In this document: positions 1 to 7,150 of the stretch, piece after piece
Position numbering within the stretch: the first letter of the stretch is position 1
Layout: the number at the start of each line of letters is the position of its first letter
NCBI GenBank assembly: GCA_963650385.1
Contig: CAVJLL010000073.1
Span: 1-10,456 of the forward strand
Source of the DNA: CAG-791 sp963650385
Lineage (GTDB): Bacteria > Bacillota > Clostridia > Lachnospirales > Lachnospiraceae
Direction of reading: 5' to 3'
DNA: 10,456 nt
The notes under the pieces: model-generated
Seen by the model: the letters and a program-made list of their open reading frames with translations, nothing else
The model's database searches: none
What the model was told of the DNA's origin: nothing
Translations under genes and position numbers: made by a program

Positions 1-25
1 TCGAGGCTCCATGTCCTTGTAAGTT

Positions 26-54
26 TTACTTGTCCAAAGACTTCATCGTCGGGA
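26..54 (-). pseudogene. lysS: Displaced original 3' tail of lysS
   Basis: Read on the minus strand, 52 down to 26 encodes P-T-M-K-S-L-D-K followed by TAA at 28-26. This is the same C-terminal peptide that closes the lysS copy at the right edge, but with different codons for S, L, D and K (TCT TTG GAC AAG here, AGC CTG GAT AAA there). Upstream, the frame breaks at 55, exactly where the direct repeat ends. It is therefore the native end of the host gene, cut off by the insertion and no longer translated as part of lysS. Bases 1-25 are host DNA downstream of lysS, with nothing recognisable in them. Confidence 0.9.
41..54. repeat. attL core: 14-bp direct repeat
   Basis: The sequence is identical to 10402-10415 and in the same orientation. 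On the minus strand it covers codons for the lysS residues P-T-M-K plus the last two bases of the preceding Phe codon in the intact gene. Identity stops sharply on both sides, as expected for a tyrosine-recombinase core site. Confidence 0.88.
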
Positions 55-94
55 TACTCACCCTTCGTTGTCCATAATTGTCCAAACTGCTGGA

Positions 95-106
95 TTTCCT
101 AGGTTT
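95..106. repeat. 12-bp repeat TTTCCTAGGTTT, left-end copy
   Basis: The same 12 bases occur in the same orientation at 10377-10388, where they overlap the stop codon of the element-borne lysS tail. The centre CCTAGG is palindromic. Presence near both ends suggests a binding site for integrase or an accessory protein. This is inference; no function is shown by the sequence alone. Confidence 0.5.
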
Positions 107-140
107 TTCAAGCTTCTTCAATTTTCACCAAATCCCCTGT

Positions 141-202
141 AGGTCCACCAAGCACCTTTAAACTGGTGTCAAAATTGGTGTCAGCCAACTTTTTTGGTGT
201 CA
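141..202. repeat. Left arm-type repeats (AGGTCCACCAA and three TGGTGTCA)
   Basis: AGGTCCACCAA at 141-151 is followed by TGGTGTCA at 164-171, 176-183 and 195-202. The right end has the same arrangement in the same orientation: AGGTCCACCAA at 10303-10313 followed by GGTGTCA at 10328 and 10339. Multiple short direct repeats inside each end are the usual form of arm-type sites bound by the N-terminal domain of Tn916/lambda-type integrases. The region between the int stop (227) and the core site holds these repeats and no gene. The repeats are seen directly; the binding role is inferred. Confidence 0.7.
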
Positions 203-226
203 GACCACTCTGTTTATAGTTTTCAG

Positions 227-1432
227 TTAAAAGAATGAATCGCTGTTGTTGATCACGTCTGCCGTCTTGGTGTTGCGGTCCTTGGTGGCTTCCGCGTAAA
301 TATTCATCGTGGTCGTAATATCCGCATGGCCCATGATGTACTGGATTACCTTCAGGTTCGACTCGTGCTCACACAGCCTGGTTGCAAATGTGTGACGGAT
401 ATGATGCGCTGAGAAATGCGGAATCAGTACCGGCTCCCGCTTCTCCCTCGCGGCATTTACCATCTCTTCGGCGTTGTAGGCTTCGGAGATCCGGACGATC
501 GCACGGTTCACAGAGCTTGGAAGCAAAAGCTTTCCGAATCGGTTCGCAAACACAAAGCCCTTCATGCCGTCAATCTTTTCCGTATTGACAAGCCCGGTTT
601 CCTGCTGATACGTCCGTTCCTCCAGAAGTGCTTCCTCCACTTCCTTTAAAAGCGGGATCTGGCGTACACCTGCCGCTGTTTTCGGTGTAGATACATGCCA
701 TCCGGCCTTCCGGTTCTCGTCGATCATGTACTCCAGGGAATGGTTCACGGAAATCTCCTTCTTTTCGAAGTCCACATCCTCCCAGCGCATGCCGACGGCC
801 TCGCCGATTCTGCAGCCGCTTCCGAAGAGAAAAACGAACATAGGCAGCCAATGACAGTAGACCGGACTGCTTGCTGTGTAATTCAGGAATGCTCTCTGCT
901 GTGCAAGTGTAAGTGCATGCCGGACTCCCTTGTTCTTGCCATCGTTCTTCTTGAGTTCCGCCATCACGCCATCCGACGGATTGTTGCGGATCACGTTGTC
1001 CCTGACCGCGAGCTGAAAGGTCGGATGCAGAACTGAGTGAATATTGTCCAATGTATTGACCTGCAGCCCTTCCTTCAGCAGAGAAACATAGAACTGCTTC
1101 ACATCGGAATACTTGATCTCGTTGATGTTGCGCTTTCCGAAGCTGTCACGAATAAACTTGTTGTAAATGTACAGGTAGTTGCTGCGGGTGTTCTGCTTGA
1201 GATTCGTCTTCATGGAAATATACCGGTCAAAAACGAAATTCACGGTTGCGCCGGTTGTCACATACTCGTCTAGCTCCTTCTTGTCCCTTGCAATCTGTCT
1301 TTCCCTGATCCGGAGATCCGTCAGCGACTTCGAATAGATTGCCTGGCGCTTTCCGTTGCCGTCGGTATAGCGATACATATAGCGGCCGTCGGCCCGCTTG
1401 CTTTCTCCCTTTAATAACTTGGGCGTTGACAT
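227..1432 (-). CDS. int: Tyrosine recombinase/integrase, Tn916-like
   Basis: This 401-aa site-specific recombinase should integrate and excise the element at lysS. The N-terminus (about residues 12-50, with GRYMYRYTDGNGK) resembles the arm-binding domain of Tn916 Int. A SAM-like core-binding domain follows at about 64-150, and the catalytic domain occupies about 170-385. The full catalytic set is visible: R208 (GSGCRIGEA), K251 (TPKTAAG), H343 and R346 (HHIRHTFATRL), H369 (MGHAD) and nucleophile Y379 (MNIYAEAT). The length is normal for the family. The ATG at 1432 has AGGAGG at 1446-1441, spaced 8 nt. It is the last gene of a three-gene operon after DUF6075 and the excisionase-like gene, and it points outward to the left end. 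No terminator is visible between its stop and the end of the element. Confidence 0.96.
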   Translation of the reverse strand: MSTPKLLKGESKRADGRYMYRYTDGNGKRQAIYSKSLTDLRIRERQIARDKKELDEYVTTGATVNFVFDRYISMKTNLKQNTRSNYLYIYNKFIRDSFGKRNINEIKYSDVKQFYVSLLKEGLQVNTLDNIHSVLHPTFQLAVRDNVIRNNPSDGVMAELKKNDGKNKGVRHALTLAQQRAFLNYTASSPVYCHWLPMFVFLFGSGCRIGEAVGMRWEDVDFEKKEISVNHSLEYMIDENRKAGWHVSTPKTAAGVRQIPLLKEVEEALLEERTYQQETGLVNTEKIDGMKGFVFANRFGKLLLPSSVNRAIVRISEAYNAEEMVNAAREKREPVLIPHFSAHHIRHTFATRLCEHESNLKVIQYIMGHADITTTMNIYAEATKDRNTKTADVINNSDSFF

Positions 1433-1454
1433 ATGAAATACCTCCTATGGTGAT

Positions 1455-1487
1455 CCGGAGGAACCTAAGTAAACTTGATTCCTCCGG
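1455..1487 (-). promoter_or_regulatory. Stem-loop in the int leader
   Basis: There is a perfect 9-bp inverted repeat, CCGGAGGAA at 1455-1463 and TTCCTCCGG at 1479-1487 on the plus strand, with a 15-nt loop. It lies between the stop of the small upstream gene (1508) and the int ribosome binding site (1446-1441). It has no U-tract, so it does not look like an intrinsic terminator. In the int mRNA the 3' arm contains CCUCC, which could alternatively pair with the GGAGG of the int ribosome binding site nearby, so it may tune int translation. The structure is seen; the function is inferred. Confidence 0.6.
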
Positions 1488-1507
1488 TGAAATGCTGTGC
1501 AAGTGCC

Positions 1508-1693
1508 TTATGAAGCCTTGAAGGTTTCGAGATATTCTTCGAATAACTTCACATTCACAAGGGAAATGCGTCCGACCTTATAAACGGCATGTGCTTCTGC
1601 AGCAAGCTTCATGAAAGAATGAATGCTCATGGAGTATCTCCGTGCGCCTTCTTCGTAGCGAATAAACGCCTTATTGTCGACTGTACTTCTCAT
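1508..1693 (-). CDS. DUF6462-like small DNA-binding protein, probable excisionase
   Basis: This 61-aa protein contains the pattern YEEGARRYSMSIHSFMKLA followed by AVYKVGRISLVNVKLFEEYL. It matches my recollection of DUF6462 proteins, found directly upstream of integrases in Firmicutes elements. The layout, a short helical segment followed by a basic hairpin with V-G-R, resembles the winged helix of small excisionases. Its place immediately before int supports a role as recombination directionality factor, though that is inferred. The start ATG at 1693 has a strong AAAGGAGGT at 1709-1701 with 8-9 nt spacing. The TAA stop of the preceding gene lies inside that ribosome binding site region (1701-1699), so the two genes are probably translationally coupled. 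Confidence 0.8.
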   Translation of the reverse strand: MRSTVDNKAFIRYEEGARRYSMSIHSFMKLAAEAHAVYKVGRISLVNVKLFEEYLETFKAS

Positions 1694-1698
1694 ACTAC

Positions 1699-2115
1699 TT
1701 ACCTCCTTTCTGCGGGATCTTGGATCTGGATGCCGATTCGGATTGCTTCAACGACGTATTCCCAGTCACAAGATAAATATGACAGATTTTCCACGATTAA
1801 ATAATTTTTGAATTCCTTCGCATCCAATGACACATTTCCGTGTTCATCGCACAAATATGCCGTTGGTGCATCGTTGGTGAACAACTGGAAAGCCAGACGC
1901 GTAAGTCTGCTGGATCCGCCGGTCTGCCACGATGCATGAATACATTCCGGCTTGATGCATCCCCAGGTAAAATCATAAATATCATCTATATGATCTACGA
2001 GGTTCCGATCCATCGTCAGTGTGTAAATTAATGCTCTGTTCCAGCAGTCATTACATCTGCACCTTTCCAAGTGCTTCTCATAATTCTTTCTGTGGGTTTC
2101 ATTCTTGAATTTCAT
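1699..2115 (-). CDS. DUF6075-like hypothetical protein
   Basis: This 138-aa protein opens with MKFKNETHRKNYEKHLERC and contains RALIYTLTMD and the run ASWQTGGSSRLTRLAFQLF. I recognise these as typical of DUF6075 proteins of Firmicutes mobile elements, whose function is unknown. There are four Cys in the N-terminal half (a C-x-C-x2-C group near residues 19-24 and one at about 53, with a further one nearby), so metal binding is possible but not shown. The ATG at 2115 is preceded by GGGAGG (2132-2127). It is the first gene of the recombination operon, about 75 nt downstream of a good promoter, and its stop overlaps the ribosome binding site of the excisionase-like gene. Confidence 0.75.
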   Translation of the reverse strand: MKFKNETHRKNYEKHLERCRCNDCWNRALIYTLTMDRNLVDHIDDIYDFTWGCIKPECIHASWQTGGSSRLTRLAFQLFTNDAPTAYLCDEHGNVSLDAKEFKNYLIVENLSYLSCDWEYVVEAIRIGIQIQDPAERR

Positions 2116-2190
2116 TACTTCGTTCGCCTCCCTAATCCTTTAAATTGATGCTTTATTGTTTTGATTGGAGCTTTTTTGTTCTACGATTAC

Positions 2191-2218
2191 AGTATAGCCT
2201 GGATTTCGGGAAAGTCAA
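2191..2218 (-). promoter_or_regulatory. Promoter of the DUF6075-xis-int operon
   Basis: On the minus strand, TTGACT (2218-2213) and TATACT (2196-2191) are separated by 16 bp, a near-consensus housekeeping promoter. Transcription should start near 2184, leaving a leader of about 70 nt before the DUF6075 ATG. It faces away from the XRE regulator gene across a gap of about 210 bp. Confidence 0.75.
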
Positions 2219-2269
2219 GAACATTTTTGCTCTATTTGTCCATATTAGTGACATAGGATAAACTTTTCT

Positions 2270-2297
2270 GTTCAAATAGGAACTTTCGTGGTATCAT
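2270..2297 (+). promoter_or_regulatory. Promoter and possible operator of the XRE regulator
   Basis: TGGTATCAT at 2289-2297 is an extended -10 element (TGn plus TATCAT). The -35 region is weak, TGTTCA at 2269-2274 with a 17-bp spacer. A short inverted repeat, GTTC-N6-GAAC, at 2270-2283 covers the -35 and spacer, where a repressor would block RNA polymerase. It could be the autoregulatory operator of the downstream XRE protein. The promoter is moderately supported; the operator assignment is inference. Confidence 0.5.
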
Positions 2298-2328
2298 GAA
2301 AGGGAGTTATAAGAAAGAGAGGCGTATG

Positions 2329-2973
2329 ATGGCTATTTTTGTGAATGTTCCCGGCGGAGAGGATTTCGCCGACATATCTGAAGATCGGTCCGCGGAGCGT
2401 ACCGGTGAACGTATAAAGAAAATTCGAGAAACACGAGAAATGACAAGAGCGCAGCTCGGTGCCCTGGTGGGCCTGGATCAGAATCGGGTGCAGCAATATG
2501 AGAACGGCAGACGAAAGCCGAAAATTGAGCTGCTGAAAAAATTCGCTGCTGCATTAGGCGTTGAGACCATCGCCCTGATGGATCCGACAACGGAGAGCTA
2601 TGTCGGTGCAATGTATGCATTGTTCCAGATGGAGGAAAAGCTGGATCTCAAAATCGTCAAAAAGGACGGCTGCTATTGCCTGCAGTTCGGTGACGGAAAA
2701 TCCTCCGGTATGAACAGCTACCTCCGCCAATGGTATGAGGTTCGCCAGGCGCTCGACGAAGCGATGCCGAATCTTAGTGACGAAGAACGAAAGAAAAAGA
2801 TATTCGACTACAATATGTTTGAATGGACATACCCCAGCGGCCTGGCTAGGAACAGCCGCCGGAGGTATGACGAGCATCTGATCAACCGCATGCAGGAGAT
2901 CCAGGAAGACAAGGAACGGTCGGAAGCGCTGATGCAAAGGCTTTCTCAGGATGACGATGGATCCGGGAAATAA
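2329..2973 (+). CDS. XRE-family transcriptional regulator
   Basis: This helix-turn-helix regulator probably controls the divergent recombination operon. From the chosen start it is 214 aa. The HTH_3 domain lies at about residues 25-84, with RIKKIRETREMTRAQLGALV, then LDQNRVQQYENGRRKP and LLKKFAAALGV. The remaining C-terminal 130 residues (YLRQWYEVRQALDE, then a charged helical tail) show no protease or ligand domain that I recognise. An upstream in-frame ATG at 2296 overlaps the extended -10 box and would not be transcribed from that promoter. The ATG at 2329 (or 2326) follows GAGAGG at 2317-2322 with suitable spacing. It is the only plus-strand gene, convergent with the acyltransferase and divergent from DUF6075. 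Confidence 0.88.
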   Translation: MAIFVNVPGGEDFADISEDRSAERTGERIKKIRETREMTRAQLGALVGLDQNRVQQYENGRRKPKIELLKKFAAALGVETIALMDPTTESYVGAMYALFQMEEKLDLKIVKKDGCYCLQFGDGKSSGMNSYLRQWYEVRQALDEAMPNLSDEERKKKIFDYNMFEWTYPSGLARNSRRRYDEHLINRMQEIQEDKERSEALMQRLSQDDDGSGK

Positions 2974-2992
2974 ACGGACGCAGAGAAAAACA

Positions 2993-3026
2993 CCCCGTAA
3001 TATACGGTATGCCGTATATTACGGGG
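2993..3026. terminator. Bidirectional hairpin terminator between convergent genes
   Basis: A perfect 15-bp stem (arms 2993-3007 and 3012-3026) closes on the tetranucleotide TATG. On the minus strand it is followed directly by TGTTTTTC, a good U-tract, so it should end transcription of the acyltransferase and the whole right-hand arm. On the plus strand the following GGCAATGTTTTATG is a poorer U-tract, 20 nt after the XRE stop. Confidence 0.85.
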
Positions 3027-3063
3027 GGCAATGTTTTATGTATGCCTCTGTTAGACGCTGGCT

Positions 3064-4248
<1,185 letters not shown>

Positions 4249-4298
4249 ACTGTCAACCCCTATATAATTTTTATTACGGTATAAAATCCGCAAATTAA

Positions 4299-4327
4299 AT
4301 TATATGGCAAGTAGTGAATATTAGCAA
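4299..4327 (-). promoter_or_regulatory. Promoter of the acyltransferase gene
   Basis: On the minus strand, TTGCTA (4327-4322) and a consensus TATAAT (4304-4299) have exactly 17 bp between them. The predicted start is near 4292, which excludes the TTG at 4293 as start codon and leaves a leader of about 44 nt before ATG 4248. The promoter begins 20 nt after the stop of the DUF6040 gene, so the cargo gene can be transcribed independently of the mobilization genes. Confidence 0.8.
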
Positions 4328-4347
4328 TTACTATTTACCCGATCTGG

Positions 4348-5364
4348 TCAGTACCCGCGATCGGCGGATATCTTCATGCGGATCAGGACATATATGCCAT
4401 GGATCAGGAGCCATACCAGAATGAGATTCCACGAAACGAAGCTGAGCGCATCGGCAAACCAAACCAGAATTCCGAAGCTGACAAGTGCTACCACGACGCT
4501 GACCAGGTCCCAGAATTCAGCATGATAGAACTTCGCCGCTTCATACACGACATACCCGGTGAGGCCATAAATTAGACCCGTGATCAACAGAAATACGATT
4601 ATGACGAGCGCTCCAGCCGCCAGGATATCGAGTCCCTGATACGGAATCCTATTCTTCACGCCCCAGGAGGCTTTACAGGCTTCAAGGGCCATCCAGACGG
4701 GTCCTGTTAGTATTTCCCATACACCCGATGCAAAAGCCGCCGTGTCCGCCGTAAAACGGTCGGAATTGCATGCCGTGAGAAGCGTTGCAAAGGCTCCGTA
4801 CAGGAGACTGCCCAGCGTGACCGCATAAACCGCATTGCACTTCTCTTTGCATTTATTCTCCGCCTTCGCGGCCTTCGTCCGGTATTCCTGTTCGGTCGCG
4901 GCCCGGGCCTTCTCCGTGATCCTCTTCGCTTCTTCCAAAACCTTATCCCTATTATTGATTTCCATATCCCGGGCGGCACGTTCCTGCCGTACCGCCTGTT
5001 GGATCTGATGATCGAGCTCCTGCATCCTAGATGCATATTCTTGCTTAATGCTCGATACCGTAGCTTCGGCTTCTTCTCTGCTTCTCCGCGCGCTCTGCTG
5101 CAGCTCTTTGTTCTGCTTCACGAGCTTTTCGTTCTGCCTGAGCACGAGATCGCTCTCGTTCAGCCTCCCGATCTGCCCGTTCAGTGTAACTATCGTTTCG
5201 CTTTTCTTCTGAAGTTCGTTCTTCAGCACGGAGTTCTCGGAGGAAAGCTGCGATGTCGTTTGCTGTGCTCTTGATATCTGCTCCTGCAGCGCCTCGTTCT
5301 CGCTCTGCAGCTCCTCCAGCATGGTGAGAAGCTCGTCTGTCTTTGAGTCGTTGAAGTCTTTCAT
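4348..5364 (-). CDS. DUF6040-like coiled-coil membrane protein
   Basis: From ATG 5364 this is a 338-aa protein. Residues about 5-170 form a long coiled coil rich in E, Q, L and K. Four hydrophobic segments follow at about 178-198, 247-272, 285-306 and 311-330. The layout and the SLLYGAFATLLTA stretch match my recollection of DUF6040, a family of unknown role in Firmicutes conjugative elements. The start is set by AAGGAGG at 5380-5374, 9 nt before the ATG; an in-frame TTG at 5391 has no such site. Its first 320 nt overlap the end of mobL in another frame. A role linking the relaxosome to the membrane is possible but is only inference from position and topology. Confidence 0.85.
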   Translation of the reverse strand: MKDFNDSKTDELLTMLEELQSENEALQEQISRAQQTTSQLSSENSVLKNELQKKSETIVTLNGQIGRLNESDLVLRQNEKLVKQNKELQQSARRSREEAEATVSSIKQEYASRMQELDHQIQQAVRQERAARDMEINNRDKVLEEAKRITEKARAATEQEYRTKAAKAENKCKEKCNAVYAVTLGSLLYGAFATLLTACNSDRFTADTAAFASGVWEILTGPVWMALEACKASWGVKNRIPYQGLDILAAGALVIIVFLLITGLIYGLTGYVVYEAAKFYHAEFWDLVSVVVALVSFGILVWFADALSFVSWNLILVWLLIHGIYVLIRMKISADRGY

Positions 5365-6589
5365 TTCGTTCAGCCTCCTTTCCGGCTGCAAGCTGTCTTA
5401 GTTCTTCAATTCGTTGATCTGTTCCTGCAATCTCTGATTCTGTGCGGCTAATTTCTTCATCTGTCTGCTCAGCCGTTCGTTTAAGCTCATCGATTCGTCC
5501 AGCTGTTCTTTCAAGCTCTGCTTCTCCGACAGAAGGGTTTCGATCTCGTCCTGCTGCTTTTCCAGGATCTCCTGCATCTCCTCCTGCGCGTTCAGCATTT
5601 CGAGGATTTCCTCTAAATTCCTTAATTCGCTCATATAAAGCCCTCGCTTTCCCTGTGACTAATGTTGTAAGTTCCGCTGCAATCTCCTTTAGCTGCAGCC
5701 TGATTGAATTCCGTTCACGGATATTCCGGTTGATTTCACAGCGATCGGCAGCATTGCCCTCCTTCTCCATCTGCCGTGCGGTCACGCCCTCATGAATCGT
5801 TGCTTCCAGGTCAAGTCCCTGGCGCTTATAGCTCCGGTGATCAATGCGGTGTTCCTGGTCAAGATAGCGGTTACAATGCTCCGCCCAGGATGCACGCCAC
5901 GCTTCGGCCAGTAAATGACTGTTCCAATCATTGGCCGGAACGGAGATCTTCTCCCAGAGATATTCCGTGCCCTTGCCTTTCCGCTCCCGCGTCTTCTGAT
6001 TTCCGTCCTTGTCCAATGCAGGAATCCGGTACTGCAAGGTTCCGGCTTTATCCTTCGGATCATAGACCGGCAGTGAAGGATCATAGATCGGTCGTCCCTG
6101 TTCATCCCTGGCATTTGCGAAAACGGATTTCTGCTTCTGCAGCCACTGTTCGTGCTCATCGATTCCGCGCATAGTCAGCATGATATGTGCATGCGGGTTT
6201 CCGTCTCCCTTGTCATGCAAGGCCCAGTCCGCAATCATTCCCTTGCTTACGAAATTGCCCCGGATATAGGACCGCACACACGCAATCTGTTCTTCTCGAT
6301 TCATTTCCACCGGAAGAGCAACTTCGACCTCCCGAGCAAACTGTGCATCGGATCTCTTCTCCACCTTCTGCACTTCATTCCACAGAAGCTCGCGATTCAG
6401 AAAACGGCTCGGTGCATTCTCCGGCAGCAGAATTTCATTCATGACAACACCGCCCTTTTTCGTGAAGTCATGCACGATGCCTGTTTCATCGTTGTACAGC
6501 TTTTCTCCGGAGCGATAGGCGGCGGATGCAATCGCGGACCGTCCTCCGGCCCGGCTGATGATCTTGATCGAGCAATGGTATATTGACAT
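5045..6589 (-). CDS. mobL: MobA/MobL-family relaxase (MOBQ)
   Basis: This 514-aa relaxase should nick oriT and pilot the single strand into a recipient. The N-terminal relaxase domain (about 1-220) starts MSIYHCSIKIISRAGG. The catalytic Tyr is Y25 (ASAAYRSGE), as in RSF1010 MobA, and the metal-binding histidines are H125, H133 and H135 within HDKGDGNPHAHIMLTMR. After HRSYKRQGLDLEATIHEG the C-terminal 200 residues are a low-complexity E/R/A-rich helical tail without a primase domain. ATG 6589 has AAAGGAG at 6605-6599 with good spacing. The gene lies directly downstream of oriT and a DUF3847 gene. Its last third is overlapped by two coiled-coil ORFs in another frame, which is unusual. Confidence 0.95.
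   Translation of the reverse strand: MSIYHCSIKIISRAGGRSAIASAAYRSGEKLYNDETGIVHDFTKKGGVVMNEILLPENAPSRFLNRELLWNEVQKVEKRSDAQFAREVEVALPVEMNREEQIACVRSYIRGNFVSKGMIADWALHDKGDGNPHAHIMLTMRGIDEHEQWLQKQKSVFANARDEQGRPIYDPSLPVYDPKDKAGTLQYRIPALDKDGNQKTRERKGKGTEYLWEKISVPANDWNSHLLAEAWRASWAEHCNRYLDQEHRIDHRSYKRQGLDLEATIHEGVTARQMEKEGNAADRCEINRNIRERNSIRLQLKEIAAELTTLVTGKARALYERIKEFRGNPRNAERAGGDAGDPGKAAGRDRNPSVGEAELERTAGRIDELKRTAEQTDEEISRTESEIAGTDQRIEELRQLAAGKEAERNERLQRLKDRRASHHAGGAAERERGAAGADIKSTANDIAAFLRELRAEERTSEEKRNDSYTERADREAERERSRAQAERKAREAEQRAAAERAEKQRRSRSYGIEH
5398..5634 (-). CDS. Small coiled-coil protein nested inside mobL
   Basis: This 78-codon ORF begins MSELRNLEEILEMLNAQ and reads as a nearly continuous heptad-patterned coiled coil (LLSEKQSLKEQL, then LSRQMKKLAAQNQRL). 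It lies wholly inside mobL, in a different frame, opposite relaxase residues of about 319-398. A GAGGG at 5645-5641 precedes ATG 5634 by 6 nt. Its stop at 5400-5398 is followed in the same frame by the DUF6040 gene, whose start is 33 nt further on. It could be a real small protein. It could also be a by-product of the E/R/A-rich codon pattern of mobL, or the detached N-terminal end of the DUF6040 gene. The sequence alone does not settle this. Confidence 0.5.
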   Translation of the reverse strand: MSELRNLEEILEMLNAQEEMQEILEKQQDEIETLLSEKQSLKEQLDESMSLNERLSRQMKKLAAQNQRLQEQINELKN

Positions 6590-6715
6590 GTTGAATCACT
6601 CCTTTCGATGATGAGAGAAGGCAGCCCTCCGCATAGAACCGTCGTCCGCGTAGGACCGTCTCCCCGACGTGAGGGGCCTGCATGGAATGCCCGCCGACGG
6701 AACGCGCCCGGCAGC

Positions 6716-6800
6716 GTCAGCTGACCGGTTGGGGCTTGCCCCAAACTTATACAATGTGGGCTTCGCCCACATATAAGTGCGCTCTTAAAGTATTAAGAGA
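6716..6800 (+). other. oriT with RSF1010-type nic site
   Basis: The plus strand carries TAAGTGCGCTCTTA at 6774-6787, very close to the TAAGTGCG/CCCT nic region of RSF1010-type (MOBQ) origins. Cleavage is therefore expected after G6781. Directly upstream is a hairpin ATGTGGGC-TTC-GCCCACAT (6754-6772), the position of the MobA-binding inverted repeat in RSF1010. Further structures are TTGGGGC-TT-GCCCCAA (6729-6744), the palindrome GTCAGCTGAC (6716-6725), and CTCTTAA-AGTA-TTAAGAG (6782-6799) immediately after the nick. It sits between mobL and DUF3847, the usual place. The rest of the 6590-6811 gap holds only the mobL leader. Confidence 0.88.
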
Positions 6801-6811
6801 AGCCCGAAACC

Positions 6812-7108
6812 TTACCGGCCATCTGCATTTCCCTCCGGCTGAACAGGTACAGCATTCATGGCTCTGGTGAAATATTTTCCATTTGCTTCCTGCCGTTTCA
6901 GAAAATTCAGAAGACGGATCTTGTCCTCATCGGTTGTAGGTCTTTCCAAAACAGATTCCACAATTCCGCCAAGCTCGATCAGTCTCCGGGTGCGCTTCTT
7001 CCGATCTTCTTCTGACTGTCTTTTCTTCAAGGCTCTTTCCTGCGCCTTCAGCTGTTCCTGCCGCTTCTGAAGCTCGGCAATTCTTTCATCGTAATTCTTG
7101 GTTGCCAT
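6812..7108 (-). CDS. DUF3847-like protein, probable relaxosome accessory factor
   Basis: This 98-aa protein begins with a charged helix (DERIAELQKRQEQLKAQERAL). A segment follows, KKRTRRLIELGGIVESVLER, then IRLLNFLKRQEANGKYFTRA. The pattern matches DUF3847 proteins, which in Firmicutes elements sit beside MobA/MobL relaxases and resemble MobC-type accessory proteins with an R-x-x-x-L-I-E-x-G-x-x-V-E core. A role in binding oriT, about 10-100 bp downstream of its stop, is inferred. ATG 7108 has AAAGGAG at 7119-7113, a slightly short spacing of 4 nt. It lies 42 nt after the polymerase stop, so probably in one transcript with it. Confidence 0.82.
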   Translation of the reverse strand: MATKNYDERIAELQKRQEQLKAQERALKKRQSEEDRKKRTRRLIELGGIVESVLERPTTDEDKIRLLNFLKRQEANGKYFTRAMNAVPVQPEGNADGR

Positions 7109-7150
7109 AATTCTCCTTTCTCATTCTGCTGTCTGATTTAATATGCAAGT

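Noticed and set aside
141..202. CRISPR-like array of short repeats at the left end
   Set aside because: The repeats are only 7-11 bp with irregular, very short spacing and recur at the other element end; they fit integrase arm sites.
4249..4293. Extended acyltransferase start at TTG 4293
   Set aside because: The codon is at the predicted transcription start of the promoter at 4299-4327 and lacks a ribosome binding site; ATG 4248 is better placed.
5365..5391. Extended DUF6040 start at TTG 5391
   Set aside because: No ribosome binding site, whereas ATG 5364 has AAGGAGG 9 nt upstream.
6636..6680. Small GC-rich inverted repeat CCCC-N7-GGGG near 6662-6676 as a terminator before mobL
   Set aside because: The stem is 4 bp with no U-tract on either strand; it may be part of the oriT region but I cannot assign it.
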